NCBI GenBank assembly: GCA_959347315.1
Contig: OY365813.1
Location: 15,912,539-15,976,538 of the forward strand
Reading direction: 5' to 3'
Origin: Bimastos eiseni
Taxonomy: Eukaryota > Annelida > Clitellata > Crassiclitellata > Lumbricidae
DNA length: 64,000 nt
The position numbers and the translations under genes were made by a program. Below are positions 41,846 to 54,075 of this stretch, piece after piece. Under the pieces are notes generated by a model that was not told where the DNA came from, searched no databases, and saw nothing but the letters and a program-made list of their open reading frames with translations. Positions within the stretch are counted from its first letter, which is position 1. The number at the start of each line of letters is the position of its first letter.

Positions 41846-42213
41846 CTTTATCTTCTCCTTCTGATCCTCCTGGCGCTTTTAAAATGGACTCTGGCGACTC
41901 CTGGCGTCGAGGAAGTAGGACGACGAAGGGAGAGGAAGGCAGAAGGACAGGAGAGGGGAGGGAGATGGAAGGAGATCGAGGAGAGAGGGAAGGAAGAAGA
42001 AGAGAGGGAAGGAAGAAGATACATGGACGGGAGAGGGATGAGATGAATGAATGAACGAATGAAAGAATGAATGAATGAACCAAAAGAATTAATGGATGGA
42101 TAGGTAGAAGGATGGATGGACGGATGAAGGAAGCCGAGAGAGGGCAAAGGAAAAGGATGAGAGAAGGGAAGGACGCGTCGTCGGTGTTGTTGGTTCTTCT
42201 TCTGCGGCCGAAT
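41846..42213. repeat. GGA/GAATGAAT purine-rich region
   Basis: GAGGAAGG-type then (GAAT)n at 42040-42080 and GGATGGAT at 42095-42120. Confidence 0.75.
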
Positions 42214-43008
42214 ATTCACAGGTTATTTATCGTCGATCGATTTGTCACGCGGTGTGGGGTGGTGGGGGCGTGCGCAGAGGCCATCGCAGCCACGCTCCGT
42301 CGCCTGATTGGCTGGCCCTGATGGATCACCTCCACCTGGCAAGGATCACGCGTCCCACTGCCCCTCCCTCACTCCCTCTTTCCCTTACTCGCTTCTTCTT
42401 CCCTCTGTCCATCTGCCTCTGTTGTCCATCTATCTGGTCATCTCTTACCATGCTCCGTTATTCCTCCGAACCTCTCTCCGTTTGTCCATCTCTCTCTCTA
42501 CGATGGTCAGTCGCCAGTTTGACTCCCAACTCAATTTATACAGCTCATACTCATCTTTCCATCCATCCATCCATCCATCCATCCATCCATCCATCCATCC
42601 ATCCATCCATCCATCCATCCATCCATCCATCCATCCATCCATCCATCCATCCATCCATCCATCCATCCATCCATCCATCCATCCATCCATCCATCCATCC
42701 ATCCATCCATCCATCCATCCATCCATCCATCCATCCATCCATCCATCCATCCATCCATCCATCCATCCATCCATCCATCCATCCATCCATCCATCCATCC
42801 ATCCATCCATCCATCCATCCATCCATCCATCCATCCATCCATCCATCCATCCATCCATCCATCCATCCATCCATCCATCCATCCATCCATCCATCCATCC
42901 ATCCATCCATCCATCCATCCATCCATCCATCCATCCATCCATCCATCCATCCATCCATCCATCCATCCACCCCGTGACAAATCGATCGACGATAGATAAC
43001 CTGTGAAT
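42214..43008. repeat. about 40-bp inverted repeat flanking a (CATC)n array
   Basis: ATTCACAGGTTAT and CGTCGATCGATTTGTCACG at 42214-42249 recur inverted at 42974-43008, with about two mismatches. Between them lie 300 bp of GC-rich unique and CT-rich sequence and a pure (CATC)n array (42557-42968). Confidence 0.85.
42557..42968. repeat. (CATC)n array, about 410 bp without interruption
   Basis: About 103 uninterrupted CATC units. Length estimates across such arrays in assemblies are often unreliable. Confidence 0.98.
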
Positions 43009-43170
43009 CCATCCATTCATCCATCCATCCATCCGTCTTTTCATTCGTTCATACATCCATCTTTTCATTCATCCAACATCCATCTTTTCATTCATCCAAA
43101 CTTCCATCTTTTCATTCATCCAAACATCCATCTTTTCATTCATCCAAACATCCATCTTTTCATTCCTGCG
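43009..43170. repeat. 24-bp minisatellite (CATCTTTTCATTCATCCAAA)
   Basis: Five near-identical copies of CATCCATCTTTTCATTCATC-type units, continuing from the CATC region. Confidence 0.85.
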
Positions 43171-43312
43171 TCCGAACGAAGGGTCAGTCTATAGCGACGG
43201 GATGATGGCCGACGGTCATTCCTCCGTCTCTCCTTTCTTGATCCCTCTCTCAAGCCCAGGGATCAGCCGGAATTTGCCGAGATCTGCCGACACCCGATGC
43301 ACAGCTCAATCC

Positions 43313-43374
<62 letters not shown>

Positions 43375-44065
43375 GAGTTAACGGATGGACGGAAAGACAT
43401 GTTGTCAGACAGATGGATAGACGGATATACAATTTTATACATATATGCAAGCAGACAGGTAGGCAAACAAACAGACAAGCAGACATGCCTATAAGCAGGC
43501 AGAAAACCAGACAGGCAGACATACAGACAGGAAGACAGACAGGCAAACACTCAGACGGGCAGACATACACTCATAGAATGTAATAACTATCATAGCAGTG
43601 ATGACACCAGGTACATGCAGAGACGTCGTATACATCCCTCTCCAGGACACAAAACGCAAAGAATGAATCTCAGATTGGCAGAGACGCGTATACACAAGCA
43701 CAGAAACAGACAGATGTATAGACAGATATATAGACAGATATATAGACAGATATATAGACAGATATATAGACAGATATAGGCACGCACAAAACGACGCAGA
43801 CAGACACAGGAATACAAACTCGAAGAGGATTCATATCATCTGTGAAACGTCTTCTTGAGGCTTAAATGCCGTACGTGCGAAGCATTCTTATCAACATCAA
43901 CATCGATGCGTTGCTTGTCTTCTCCCACTTGCAAGGACCTTATACGTAGGACGACGTATTGCTGTTTGTATTCGCATGCAGTTAATTACAGTTATGATCA
44001 GTTAGTTCACAGTGTCCTTCACGACCTTCTTTCTCCCCTTAAGGTCAATCATACAGTATGCGATC
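43171..44065. other. intergenic: (CAGA)n arrays and unique sequence
   Basis: (CAGA)n at 43316-43370, decaying into CAGACAGG to 43570. A 12-bp (GACAGATATATA) repeat runs 43716-43778. The rest is unique, with no gene recognised. Confidence 0.6.
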
Positions 44066-44480
44066 CATGCCACATAACCCTGCATATATATATATATATA
44101 CATATGACCATGTATATATATACGTATATACATACATATATACATACATATATACATACGTATATACATATATATACATGTGTGTGTGAGTGTGTGAAGT
44201 TGATACCTTTTCCAAGAGAACTTCTATTATGTGAACCTTGTTTTAATTTGATGATGTTATTTATACCTCTTGTAACCAAGTCATTGGTATTCTAATAGTC
44301 GAGTATAATAATAGTCAGAGTGGACCCTGGAGAAAAATATAATTCTTACTTACTTACTTTACAAAAGATGTAATCATTTAATCATTCAATTGTCTATTAA
44401 TAATTTTTTACTAATTATGCAATGATCAATTAACTCTGCCGAACATTTTCATGGGTAATAATTCCGTTGGCGTTGCGCTT
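44066..44480. repeat. TATACATA-rich region and AT-rich sequence
   Basis: TATATACATACATATA over about 110 bp, then AT-rich unique DNA with (CTTA)n at 44345. Confidence 0.75.
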
Positions 44481-44765
44481 TTCTCCATTGAGGATCCACT
44501 CTGACTAGTTTTATGCTCGACTTTGGACTTTTCTTTTCAATCGGGCTTTGTTGCTCGGTGTTCCTGTGCAGTAACCTTGTAGAGGCGCTATATTAATCTT
44601 CATAATACATGAATTGATGCATGAATGAATGAATGACTGAATGAATGAACGAACAAATGAATGAATGAATGAATGAACGAACAAATGAATGAATGCATGA
44701 ATGACTCTTTGCTTATGGTATATATGCTGTTCGTTTGAATAAACAAAGGCGCTATACAATTGTCC
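44481..44765 (+). mobile_element. two LINE/SINE 3' tails bracketing an (ATGA)n repeat
   Basis: TTGTAGAGGCGCTATATTAA (44575-44595) followed by (ATGA)n/(GAAC)n to 44705, then a second tail AAAGGCGCTATACAATTG (44746-44763). Confidence 0.65.
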
Positions 44766-44820
44766 CTCAATGCGCACACATCTAGATGTTATGTCTGCAT
44801 TGGTATCGAATCCATCTTCA

Positions 44821-44821
<1 letters not shown>

Positions 44822-44863
<42 letters not shown>

Positions 44864-44865
44864 TC
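44822..44865. repeat. (AT)n dinucleotide repeat
   Basis: Pure TA for 36 bp. Confidence 0.95.
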
Positions 44866-45235
44866 GCCTGGAGAATAGTTATAGCCCGAGACGTAATAGG
44901 TGCAACGCGTTAGCACTCGGCACCGATGCGATTTATAGCCCACCATTTTCTGCCCACGGCGTGAACTTTGAGGGAAGACTGGAGGAATGGGAATGAGGGA
45001 AAAGATAGAAGGAGCGATAGAGGCTTGGGTGGAGGAGTTCTGGTAGGGGAGGGGCCTGCCTGCTGGCCGCCATTATATCAGGCAAGATCATCTCAGCGCC
45101 AACGCGAGAAAGCGCCGCCTGTGAAGAAGCTGTAAAAGATGAATGAACCCGGGCATCTGTGAGTGTATGCGTGGTTGTCACTGTGTTTGTGTTCGTGGGT
45201 CATGGTCGATGTCCGCTTTTCTATGGCTGGTTGTT
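44866..45235. other. intergenic unique island
   Basis: Non-repetitive, GC-containing block. No gene recognised. Confidence 0.4.
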
Positions 45236-46012
45236 CTAGGTGTATGTCTTTCTCTGAGTCTTGGTTCTTCTGCCTTTGTCTCTCTATATGTGTCTCTATT
45301 CCTCTTCTTTTCTTTTTTCCTAAATATTCCTTCGTTCTGTCACATTCTTCCTCTGTCGTATAATCGGTCCATCTATCTATCTTCCAATTACTCTTCTGCG
45401 TTCCTCTTCTCCTCCTCCTCCGTTCTTCTCTTCCTTCGTTCTTCTCTTCCTTCGTTCTTCTCTTCCTTCGTTCTTCTCTTCCTTCGTTCTTCTCTTCCTT
45501 CGTTATTCTCCTGCTTCATTCTTTATCTTTCTGTTCTTTTTCTTTTCCCTTTTCTTTCGTTATTCTCTTCTTTTTCTTCATTTCATTTTACCACCCTTCT
45601 TCATCTGTTCTTCATCTTCTCCTTCATCTTTTACTTCTCCTTCTTATTTGTCTTCTTCTTCTCATTCTTCTCGTCCTCCTCTTTCTCTTCTTCTTCTTTT
45701 CTTCTTCTTCTTCTTCTTCCTCTTCCTTCTCCTCCTCTTCCTCATCCTTCTTTTACTGTCCGTTCTCCAAATTTCCTACCCAATCCATTTCATCTAACTG
45801 CTCCCACATTCCCTAACCTCTCTTCCTCCAATTATTCCCCTGCTTCCCCTTCCTCCTCCTTTTCCCATGCATTCATTCCCCATTCCGTTTCTTCTTCCTC
45901 ATCTCGCACTTCCTCCCTTCTTCTCATCCTTCTCTTTCTCCCTGTCCTTTTCCTCCTCCAATTCCTCCTCCTCCTCCTCCTCCTCCTCCTCCTCCTCCTC
46001 CTTCCTCTTAGG
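45236..46012. repeat. polypyrimidine region with 16-bp (CTTCCTTCGTTCTTCT) repeat and (CCT)n
   Basis: Six copies of the 16-bp unit near 45430-45510, then CTTCTT-rich DNA and (CCT)n at 45965-46003. The Ser/Leu/Phe frame of 306 codons is compositional. Confidence 0.9.
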
Positions 46013-46684
46013 CAGAGGATGAAATGGCAAATCGTTGCCCCGATCGGTCGTCGTTCTAATTGAGTTTTCCTTTCGTCCTCTCCAAATAGTCCGAACAAAA
46101 CGGACGAACGGACTAACGAGGACCGACGAGAGCAAAGATGGGGTAAGGGTGGTTGGGAAGGCGGAGAGAACGAAGAAGGAAAAAGAAAAAAGACAGAAGG
46201 ATGGATGGACGGATGAATAAAGGCGCTGTTGTTACCGCCATATCGCCAACAGGTCGTTTCAGGCCACCTATAGCGGTCATCTCATTCGCTCCTCGCCCTT
46301 CCCGGATTTTCCACCCCCTTCCAACCTAATATTGCGTCGCAACGGCAAGAGTCAAGCTGGAACAGGATACATATGAGCACCATAATCCCTTATATTGGAG
46401 TTTATGTTGCTCCAGTACGGTCAAGTAGGAGATAAAAGTGGAAAAGTTGGGTCAAGGGTCAACAGTGTAACTTAGGACCGTGCGCCAACCGAAAGAGGGC
46501 GAAGCGTATACAGTGACCACGTGACCATCTTCTTTGTTTATTTGTCATCGCTCTAAAATATTCATCACGAACGAAAAAAGCGCAATAAAATCAACGACCA
46601 ACAAATAAATGAATATGAATATTTTTCATTCCATTATTTTTATTTTTAAAAGGTTTATTTCGTCTTCAGAGGTCGAGGGGAAAG
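46013..46684. other. intergenic unique sequence
   Basis: Non-repetitive, with GC-rich parts (46230-46345, 46440-46530). A degenerate tail AAAGGCGCTGTTGTTACC lies at 46219. No gene. Confidence 0.4.
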
Positions 46685-46785
46685 TACCGCTGAAAGGTCA
46701 TATATATATATATATATAGGTCATATATATATATGACCTGATCGCTTTCAGCGGTATATATATATATATATATATATATAATCTT
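46685..46785. repeat. nested inverted repeat around (TA)n
   Basis: TACCGCTGAAAG (46685-46696) pairs with CTTTCAGCGGTA (46745-46756). Between them the self-complementary GGTCATATATATATATGACC (46719-46738) forms an inner hairpin, and (TA)n follows to 46780. Confidence 0.85.
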
Positions 46786-47390
46786 ATATATTTTGACTGT
46801 TTATGGGCTTTGACTCGCTGGTTTCGACTGGATAGAATTGGTTGGAAAGACAGTGGCACGTCAGAAGGGAGAATTTAGACATCAATCGTCAACACGCCAT
46901 CTGGAGAGAGACAGCGACAGAGACAAACAGAGACATAGACAGAGAGGGAGGGACAGGACCTGCGCCATCGATGCTGGACCTGGAGGCGACTGGAATCCAT
47001 CCACGCATCCACCATCCACATGCACCCATAGCCATCCATATGTCTCGTTATTCTTCAGGCGCCATAAACCGCGCCGAGAAATAGACGCCGTCGTACAATT
47101 ACGAGAAATCTCATTTCTTGTTTCCGCCCCTCGTTCTGTTGTTGGCAGCCCTTCATCCCTACCCCAGCCTGCGTGTTCCGTCCCCTTCCAGTATACCCGT
47201 TCCTCTGTCCCTCCATCCTTTCCGCCTACAAACCATCAACGGGAGCAGCATCAATCGCCTCTTAATCGAATGTGTCTCATCGTTGGACCTAGCACCCGAG
47301 ACGGAGGGGTCTCATTCCGCCCTCGAATCAACCCTCCCCTCCTGTTCCTAGCCCTGGTCATTTTCCTTCTGGTCTTGTGCTTGCTTTATA
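46786..47390. other. intergenic unique sequence
   Basis: Mostly non-repetitive with a GACAGAGACA stretch at 46905-46955. GC-rich to 47350. No recognisable protein in the long + frame. Confidence 0.4.
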
Positions 47391-47965
47391 TGGTCATTTT
47401 CTTCTATTCTTATTTTCCTATTCCTGGTCATTTTCCTTCGGATCATAATTTCCCATCTCTGGTCAGTTTCCTTGTGATCATAATTTCCTATTCCTGGTAA
47501 ATTTCCTTCGGATCATAATTTTCCATTCCTGGTCATTTTCTTTAAGATCATAATTTTCTATTCCTGGTAATTTTTCTTCTGATCATAATTTTCCATCTCT
47601 GGTCATTTTCCTTCGGATCATAATTTTCTATTCCTGGTCATCCTTTGGATCATGATTTTCCATCTCTAGTCATTTTCCTTGTGATCATAATTTCCTATTC
47701 CTGGTCATTTTCCTCCTGTGTGTATCCTGGTAGGGTTCCTTTTGGTCTTATTCCCATTTCTGACCCTTTTTCTTCTGCTCTCATTCCTTTATCTTCGACC
47801 TTTTGGTCATATTCCTATTCCTGGGATTTTTTTCTCCTGTTCGCATTTCTATTCCGTTTTCCTCTGCTCTCATTCCTTGATCTCAAATCTATTTCTACTG
47901 GTCTTATTCCTGGTATTTCTACGCCTGGTCTAATTCTTTCTTGTCTTATTCCTCATATTAGCCCC
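47391..47965. repeat. about 33-35-bp minisatellite (CATTTTCCTTCGGATCATAA)
   Basis: About nine copies of CTGGTCATTTTCCTTCGGAT + CATAATTTCCTATTC to 47715, then diverged TTCTGGTCTTATTCC-type copies to 47960. Confidence 0.88.
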
Positions 47966-48690
47966 ATTTGCTTCACTCTCTTGTCCTTTACCCTGTTTCT
48001 ATTCATCTCCCCCTTCACCTACCACGTCTCTTACGTCTCTCACTTCCACTCGACCATCACAGCATCACCCGGCACGTGTTCGGTCCCACCCACTGGGCCT
48101 TACCCCACTCAGCCACCCACCCCAACAGGGACGGGCCCCCACTGCAGCCCAATTCGATTACTTCGAACCGGGTTATGGCACCGATCTCCGCAAGACGTGC
48201 AGCAGTACAGGCGCTATAAAGTGTCATTTAACGATGGCGCTGGACGCCATCCGTCGAACGGGGCCTGCTCCACATCGATCCTCCCATAATCAGACCCACG
48301 GGATCCTCGACCGCCGAAGCCCGCGTCGACAGAGGTGTGCTGTCAAATGAGGACCGGGAGAAAATGGTTCCGGGCATATCGCGAATGGGTCACGTGACCA
48401 ATTACATTTCTCTCTAAGAAAGATTTTTTCCGTCGATGCCTTTGACTGTGGATCCTAAATGTGCATAGGAATCGTATGCATGGCCTCTTATGCAATACAA
48501 TACAACTGTAAATTGATATTGTTCTTCTTACAATTAGTTCAGATGTGCACACACGCCTTGACGGCGCAACTGCAGATATGTTGCAGAGCAATTGTGCGCG
48601 GATGGACTTGTTCAAGGCCCCTAAACAGTAAACCGCTGTAACCAATCGGCCACCGTGATACACTTAGGTATACACTTTTAATTTTCAATG
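47966..48690. other. intergenic unique sequence with a GC-rich block
   Basis: 48055-48350 is CpG-rich and non-repetitive, preceded by an acceptor-like CGACCATCACAG. Open frames there have no recognisable domain. GGCGCTATAAAGTG at 48210 resembles a retroelement tail. Confidence 0.4.
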
Positions 48691-48850
48691 AATTGCTCAT
48701 AATGATCATAATGATAATCATCATTACCATAATCATCATAATCATAACCATCATAATCATTATCGCTATAATCACTATCATCATGATCATTATCATCATA
48801 TACATGGTCATAATCATCATAACCATATTCACGATAATCATCAGGCGAGG
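48691..48850. repeat. (ATCATA)n/(ATC)n imperfect array
   Basis: ATAATCATCATAACC-type degenerate hexamers. Confidence 0.85.
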
Positions 48851-49685
48851 TTCTATGCCGCCACTGCCAATTTATTTGAATATGCATCACATCTTTTAAG
48901 GTACTCGCCCAATGTAAACAAACTGCTCTACCCTGAGATTTAAATTAGAGCGCGACAAGATAATGTAGAAAGCGGTATAACTGCGGTTGTTGATAATGCG
49001 GCTATAGTGTCAGAAGAGGTTGCGATACCATCGGCATTGTGGCAAAGACTGCAGTAAAACCGGGGGGATGGATATACAAGTGGTGGCAAATACCGCGGTA
49101 AAGGTTATACCTTTGTCCACAGTTGCACTGAACTCTCCATTAAGATAAAAAGTCTGAACTCAACGTTATGTAATGAGTTGGAAACCATCTTCGCCCAGTT
49201 ACCAACACCACACCACACCTGCTGCTTGGTTGGCCAAGCGGTCGACTGCCTTCGGTCGAGTTCGTCCTTCGTCGGACCCAGAAGCGTCAACGAAGGTCTA
49301 ATTATCACGGTCCGTGCAACGCTGCGGCGGCCTAGAAGGGCAATTAGGGAACGGGGAACGATGGACAATTGACGGACAACAGGATCCCAGCGCCCTCTAT
49401 ACCGAGAAGCATCTCAGCGATCAACAGATCCCAGAAGACAGAACGACCACCCTACACCACATACGTTTCGACCCCTTCGGGCCCCTCCTTGACCGCCAAA
49501 GTACCGCCTCGTTCTCTGGTCTCCAAGCGCGTGCAAAGGCGGCTGTGATAGCGCTGCATCGCTATGCAACTCTCGTAAATCTGCCTCTGCGACGACATAG
49601 ACAGCGGATGTATTCAATTGGAAGGAAAACGGACGAAGGCTATAGGAACATTAAAGGAATCTGCGCTTACGCCAGAAGTAAGACG
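48851..49685. other. intergenic unique sequence
   Basis: Non-repetitive; 49180-49640 is GC-rich. Several overlapping short open frames with no recognisable domain. Candidate regulatory island. Confidence 0.4.
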
Positions 49686-50005
49686 CATCGACACAGGAAC
49701 ATGGATAGACGGACAGACAGACAGACGGACAGGCGCATAGAGAGACAGTCAGATAGAAAGACTGAAATACAGGCATACAGACAATCAGACATCCACAAAG
49801 ACAGACGAAAGAGGCATACCGACAGACAGATTGGTATGCAGACAAGTAGTCAGATAGACATGGGAAGAAAGAAACTCAATCTAAGGCAGGCAGACATACA
49901 TGGATAAACAGACAAATAGACAGAGGAATAGGCACACAGACAGACATACAGAAGCAGAGACAAAGGCAAATACAGAGGCAGAGGCAAACCAACAGAGGTT
50001 TAATG
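49686..50005. repeat. (CAGA)n degenerate array
   Basis: GACAGACAGACGGACAGGC-type units with decay toward AGGCAAAGAC. Confidence 0.88.
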
Positions 50006-51560
50006 GACAGACTCAACAGAGAGGAAACAAAGGCAAAGCCATTAGACGACATTCTAAAACGAATCGACGCACGTTAGGCAACACAGTTCGCGCGACCTTC
50101 ACCTCGCGACCTGCATCCATCTTGACCCCGTGACCCAGCAGCCACTTCGGCGTGCTATCTCATGGCGGCCGCATTTCGACCGTCCGCCTCCTCCAATCCA
50201 ACTCCTGGTCATTCACGGCCATTTGGGTCATTGCCATTGTCCATCCAATGTCCATCCAATGTCCACTCGTTGACCAGTGCAGTTCGTTCGAAACATCTGC
50301 TTGCGTTGGGTTTCGTAGTTGGAATATCTGACGCGTCGATCTGGACGCGCGCCTGAATGCACAAGAGCCGCTTTCCCCTCCAGCCTCAGAATCCGAGATT
50401 CATGAAGGGAGGGATAATAGGAGGGAGAAGGGATGGGTGGGTGGTGTAGGGATGCGTACAGCCGCAGGAATCCATCCGATTGAGAGGAGGGGAAGAGGAG
50501 GGGAAGAGGAGGGGAAGAGGAGGGAAGAGGAGGCAGTCGGTGCTTTGATGGTGGCGAGGAAATCAGTGGACAGATGCTCAAAAGGAAAACAGATGACATC
50601 TACAGAACTACGACTATTACGTTGACGACTCAACTACTACACTACTATCACTGTTACTATCACTGCTACTGTTGCTACTAATACAGCTGGCTACTAATAC
50701 CACTACCACCTTTACTACTTTCATTTCTAATGCCGCCGCCACCACCACTACTACAGTACTTATACTACTAACCCCAAACACCCCAAAAATAAACAAACCA
50801 CCCCACCACCATCACCACCACTGCCATTTACTCACAATCAGCTCAGGAGAAGCAGCTTGTGTTCGCATATTGAGAAGGAAACGTAGAAATACCAAAGCGA
50901 TTAACAACTGATATTATAGTAGGTAGAATTTAACAACTAGTAAATATTTTTACATAAGGTTCAGGGGATAAATTGGTCCAAATTGCAATTCGTTTGGAGA
51001 AGCCAAGAATCATCCGACAGGCAGGATAACGCGGTCGTCAGTTATCCGCTACGTACCATTAAATCCACTTTCATTTTTCCATCGACTTCATCCCAAACCC
51101 ATCTTCAATCTCACTCCTCCTACTTCAATCCCACAATCCACCGCACTTCTTCATCCCCTCCATCTCTTTCATGCCATCTTCCCGCTTCATTTCATTCTCC
51201 CCTCCCTCCATTTCTCCCTCTCTTTACCTCCGATATCTATCTCCAGTTCTCCACCCTGTAGCGAGTGAATCTTCACTTTTTATTTCCCACATAACTCTTT
51301 ACGTACCCTTCCACCCTCCCACGCCCACCCCACTCCATTCTTCTCTGCTTGCCTTGCGCCGACATGCGCGTGTTGGCGGAAGCGGCAAGCAACGATCGCT
51401 TCCCGTTAGGATCGAGCGGTCGTTTGCTGACCCCAACAACTTCATTAGCGGCGGCACCCTGACCCCGTGGCCAATAAATTGCGACGGGGGTAAGCCCCCA
51501 CTGGCAGCCGGGCGTTCGCAATGGCTTATTCATCGTCTGGTCCAGCGCCTCTTCTCTGGC
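50006..51560. other. intergenic unique sequence with short repeats
   Basis: GGCCATT/CCATTGTCCATCCAATG short repeats near 50215-50265. (GGGGAAGAGGA)n at 50490-50530. 50630-50770 has ACTACTACTAC triplets. 51350-51560 is a GC-rich unique island containing TTCATTAGCGG and CCAATAAATTG. No gene. Confidence 0.45.
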
Positions 51561-51665
51561 AGAAGCAGAAGCGGCAGCCAAGGCCTCCCTCCATCTCTCC
51601 CTCCTTCCTTCCTTCGCTCCTTCCTTCCTTCCTTCCTCGCTTCCATCCTCCCTTCCTTCAATCGT
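51561..51665. repeat. (CTTC)n array
   Basis: CCTTCCTTCC repeats with CTCGCTTCC interruptions. Confidence 0.9.
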
Positions 51666-52160
51666 AATTCCTAGACGAATCGTTGGCGTCGCTCTGGACG
51701 ATTACTCTGGCTGTCGCCTCCGACGCTGGTTGCACGTCGCTCGTCAACGATTACGCTGGTTCTCCGGCTCTACTTTTGATGCGACTGCAGTTCGTCGCTT
51801 AGTTTAGCAACTGCCTGACTGCTCGCTCTTCTGTTCGTGGATTTCTGTCTGTTTTTCTGTCTTGCTATCACTATGTCTTAACATACGCTTGTCTGTCGTA
51901 CAATTTGTCTGTCTGTATTGCTATCTGTCTCTCCATCTGTCTTAGAATCTGTCTCGCTTAATATTTGTCTCTGTCTGTCTGTCTACTGTCTTAATATCTG
52001 TCTATCGATCTTACTGCATGTCTGCCTGTATGTCTTGCTATATTTCTGCCTCACTATCTGTCTGTCTGTATTACCATCTGTCTGTCTGTCTGTCTGTCTG
52101 TCTGTGTCTGTCTTACTATATGTATGTCTTTCCTTCTGTATTTCTGTTTGTCTGCCTTGA
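51666..52160. repeat. (GTCT)n degenerate array
   Basis: 51840-52160 is TGTCTGTCT with decay. 51666-51835 is unique, with four TCGTC/CGCTGG motifs. Confidence 0.85.
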
Positions 52161-52480
52161 TGTATGTTTGAGCATAGTATACAGTAAAACTGTAGTGAAC
52201 CGATGTTGGTGGTTACAATATCGCAATTAACAATTTGCAAAAATAATCAATTAACGAAATCAAAGTGCCATAAGATTATATGATGCTCAAATTGAATTGC
52301 AAAGAGCGTGTTCAGAAAAAAAGCTAGAAAGCAAGCAGAAGATAGTGTACAAGTTCTGAAGGTAATATACAATTTACAAAGTGGTACACGCAATTTATGG
52401 CGTCCTTCGATACACACACGATGTACTATATACAAATATATATGCAGTCATTGCAGTGCTTACTTTATGGGTGATGGGTG
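52161..52480. other. intergenic unique sequence
   Basis: AT-rich, non-repetitive; leads into the 56-bp repeat. Confidence 0.4.
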
Positions 52481-52795
52481 TCAATTGTACAAAGTGGTAC
52501 TTCCACTGTACAATCTCCGTCATTGTAAACTGGACAATCCACTGTACAAAGTGGTATTTTTTCCAAATGTACAAATTCCATTACTATAAACCATCCACTG
52601 TACAAAGTGGTATTTTTTCAAAATGTACAAACTCCATTATTATAAACTATCCACTGTACAAAGTGGTATTTCCATCATACTAACTCCATCAGTATAAACT
52701 GGACAAGCCAATGTACAAGTGGTATTTCCACTGTACAAACCCCATCAGTATAAACTGGACTATCCACTGAACAAAGTGGCATCTCCAACGCGTAT
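52481..52795. repeat. 56-bp minisatellite with an internal dyad, about six copies
   Basis: The unit is CCACTGTACAAAGTGGTATT + TTTTCCAAATGTACAAATTC + CATTACTATAAACCAT. Each copy carries CCACT-gtacaa-AGTGG, a 5-bp-stem hairpin. Later copies lose bases and acquire TATAAACTGGAC. Confidence 0.92.
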
Positions 52796-53640
52796 ACAAA
52801 CAGCTGTCTTTTTTGCAAAACCAGTAGATATGTCCAATGTGCCCAGTCGATTAAGTCTAAAGCCCAACGCAGGTCCATCCAATGGCATGTGCTGCGCATA
52901 AGGGCGACATGTGCGGCGCCTAGCGTTGGCACGTGCGGCGCGTAGCCTCGGACACGTGCGGTCCGCATCCAACCGCTTAGACGAGACACCAAAGTGGACG
53001 GCAGCGGGACTAATCCAGCAACGCGTCGCTTGGAAATTAGGGCTTAAATCCGTGGCCGCTATACGTAGCTCCGTATGGTCACGACTCACGAGGCAGAAGA
53101 GCCAACGGTGGATCCAGCCGTTCCCTCACATCCCTCCCTCTATCCATTCATCTTTCCATCCATCTGGTATCCTCCGATGCTCGAGTCCTGAACATCCACG
53201 GATTATAATCCAGGATAGGAAGCCGGATTCCCCTGTCCGTCCGTCTGTCTATCTGTCCAACCCATCTCTCCGTCCCTCTGCCTCCGTCTGGCTTTCGCTG
53301 GGTTGCCGTATCTTATCGAATGTCTATTAATATTGTAATGAGGTTTGCCCGGAGCAGGATTTGTGTGAAATTGACTGATGTCGACTGGCTTTCCCGAGGG
53401 AGGGGGGCGAGTGGAGGATGTGCGCCCCTAAATTTGTATCTAATCTGGTCGACGGAGGGAAGAGACCGCGGTCGGCTGTGTTCGGATGTGTTCGGCTGCG
53501 GTCGGCTCGGCCCCCAGCCTCCGATTTCCAATCAAACGACAGCCAAGTCGACGGACGATGTGTGTTTTAGTTCGACCGACGGCCACTGTAATTATTCGCT
53601 CCTCTAAATTATACCATATGCGACGAGATGCAAGCGTAGA
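52796..53640. other. intergenic GC-rich unique islands
   Basis: 52850-53100 and 53340-53640 are CpG-rich and non-repetitive (53475-53510 has a TCGGCTG repeat). No gene recognised. Confidence 0.4.
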
Positions 53641-54075
53641 CGAACGGACTACTGGACGGACGAACGGATGGAAAGACAAACGGACGAACGGACGAATGAA
53701 CCGAAAGACTGGAGCGGATAGACGAAGGGACCGACGAACGGAAGGACTAACCGAAGGACTAGCTGAAGGACAAACGGAAGGACAAACGGAAGACTAACGG
53801 AAGGACTATCGGAAGGACTAATGGAAGGACTAACGGAAGGACCAACGGAAAGAGTAACGGAAGGACAAACGGAAGGACTATCGTAAAAACTAACGGAAGG
53901 ACCACTTGAAGGACAAACGGAAGGACAAACGGAAGACTAACGGAAGGACTATCGGAAGGACTAATGGAAGGACTAACGGAAGGACCAACGGAAAGAGTAA
54001 CGGAAGGACAAACGGAAGGACTATCGTAAAAACTAACGGAAGGACCACTTGAAGGACGAACGGAAGGACGAACGA
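53641..54075. repeat. 12-bp minisatellite with 143-bp higher-order unit
   Basis: CGGAAGGACTAA-type 12-mers. The 143-bp block from 53771 recurs almost identically from 53914, including the odd members CTATCGTAAAAACTAA and CCACTTGAAGGAC. Confidence 0.93.

Noticed and set aside
42252..43068. Open frames of 157-241 codons
   Set aside because: Same (CATC)n artefact.
43316..43372. CRISPR-like array or other spaced repeat
   Set aside because: Pure (CAGA)n with no spacers; the genome is animal. No CRISPR arrays anywhere in the window.
45143..46063. 306-codon Ser/Leu/Phe-rich frame
   Set aside because: CT-rich low complexity; no domain or signal recognised beyond composition.
48061..48345. Possible exon after CGACCATCACAG with a frame containing QFDYFEPGYG
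   Set aside because: No family recognised, all three + frames are open over much of it, and a retroelement-like tail overlaps; not enough support.
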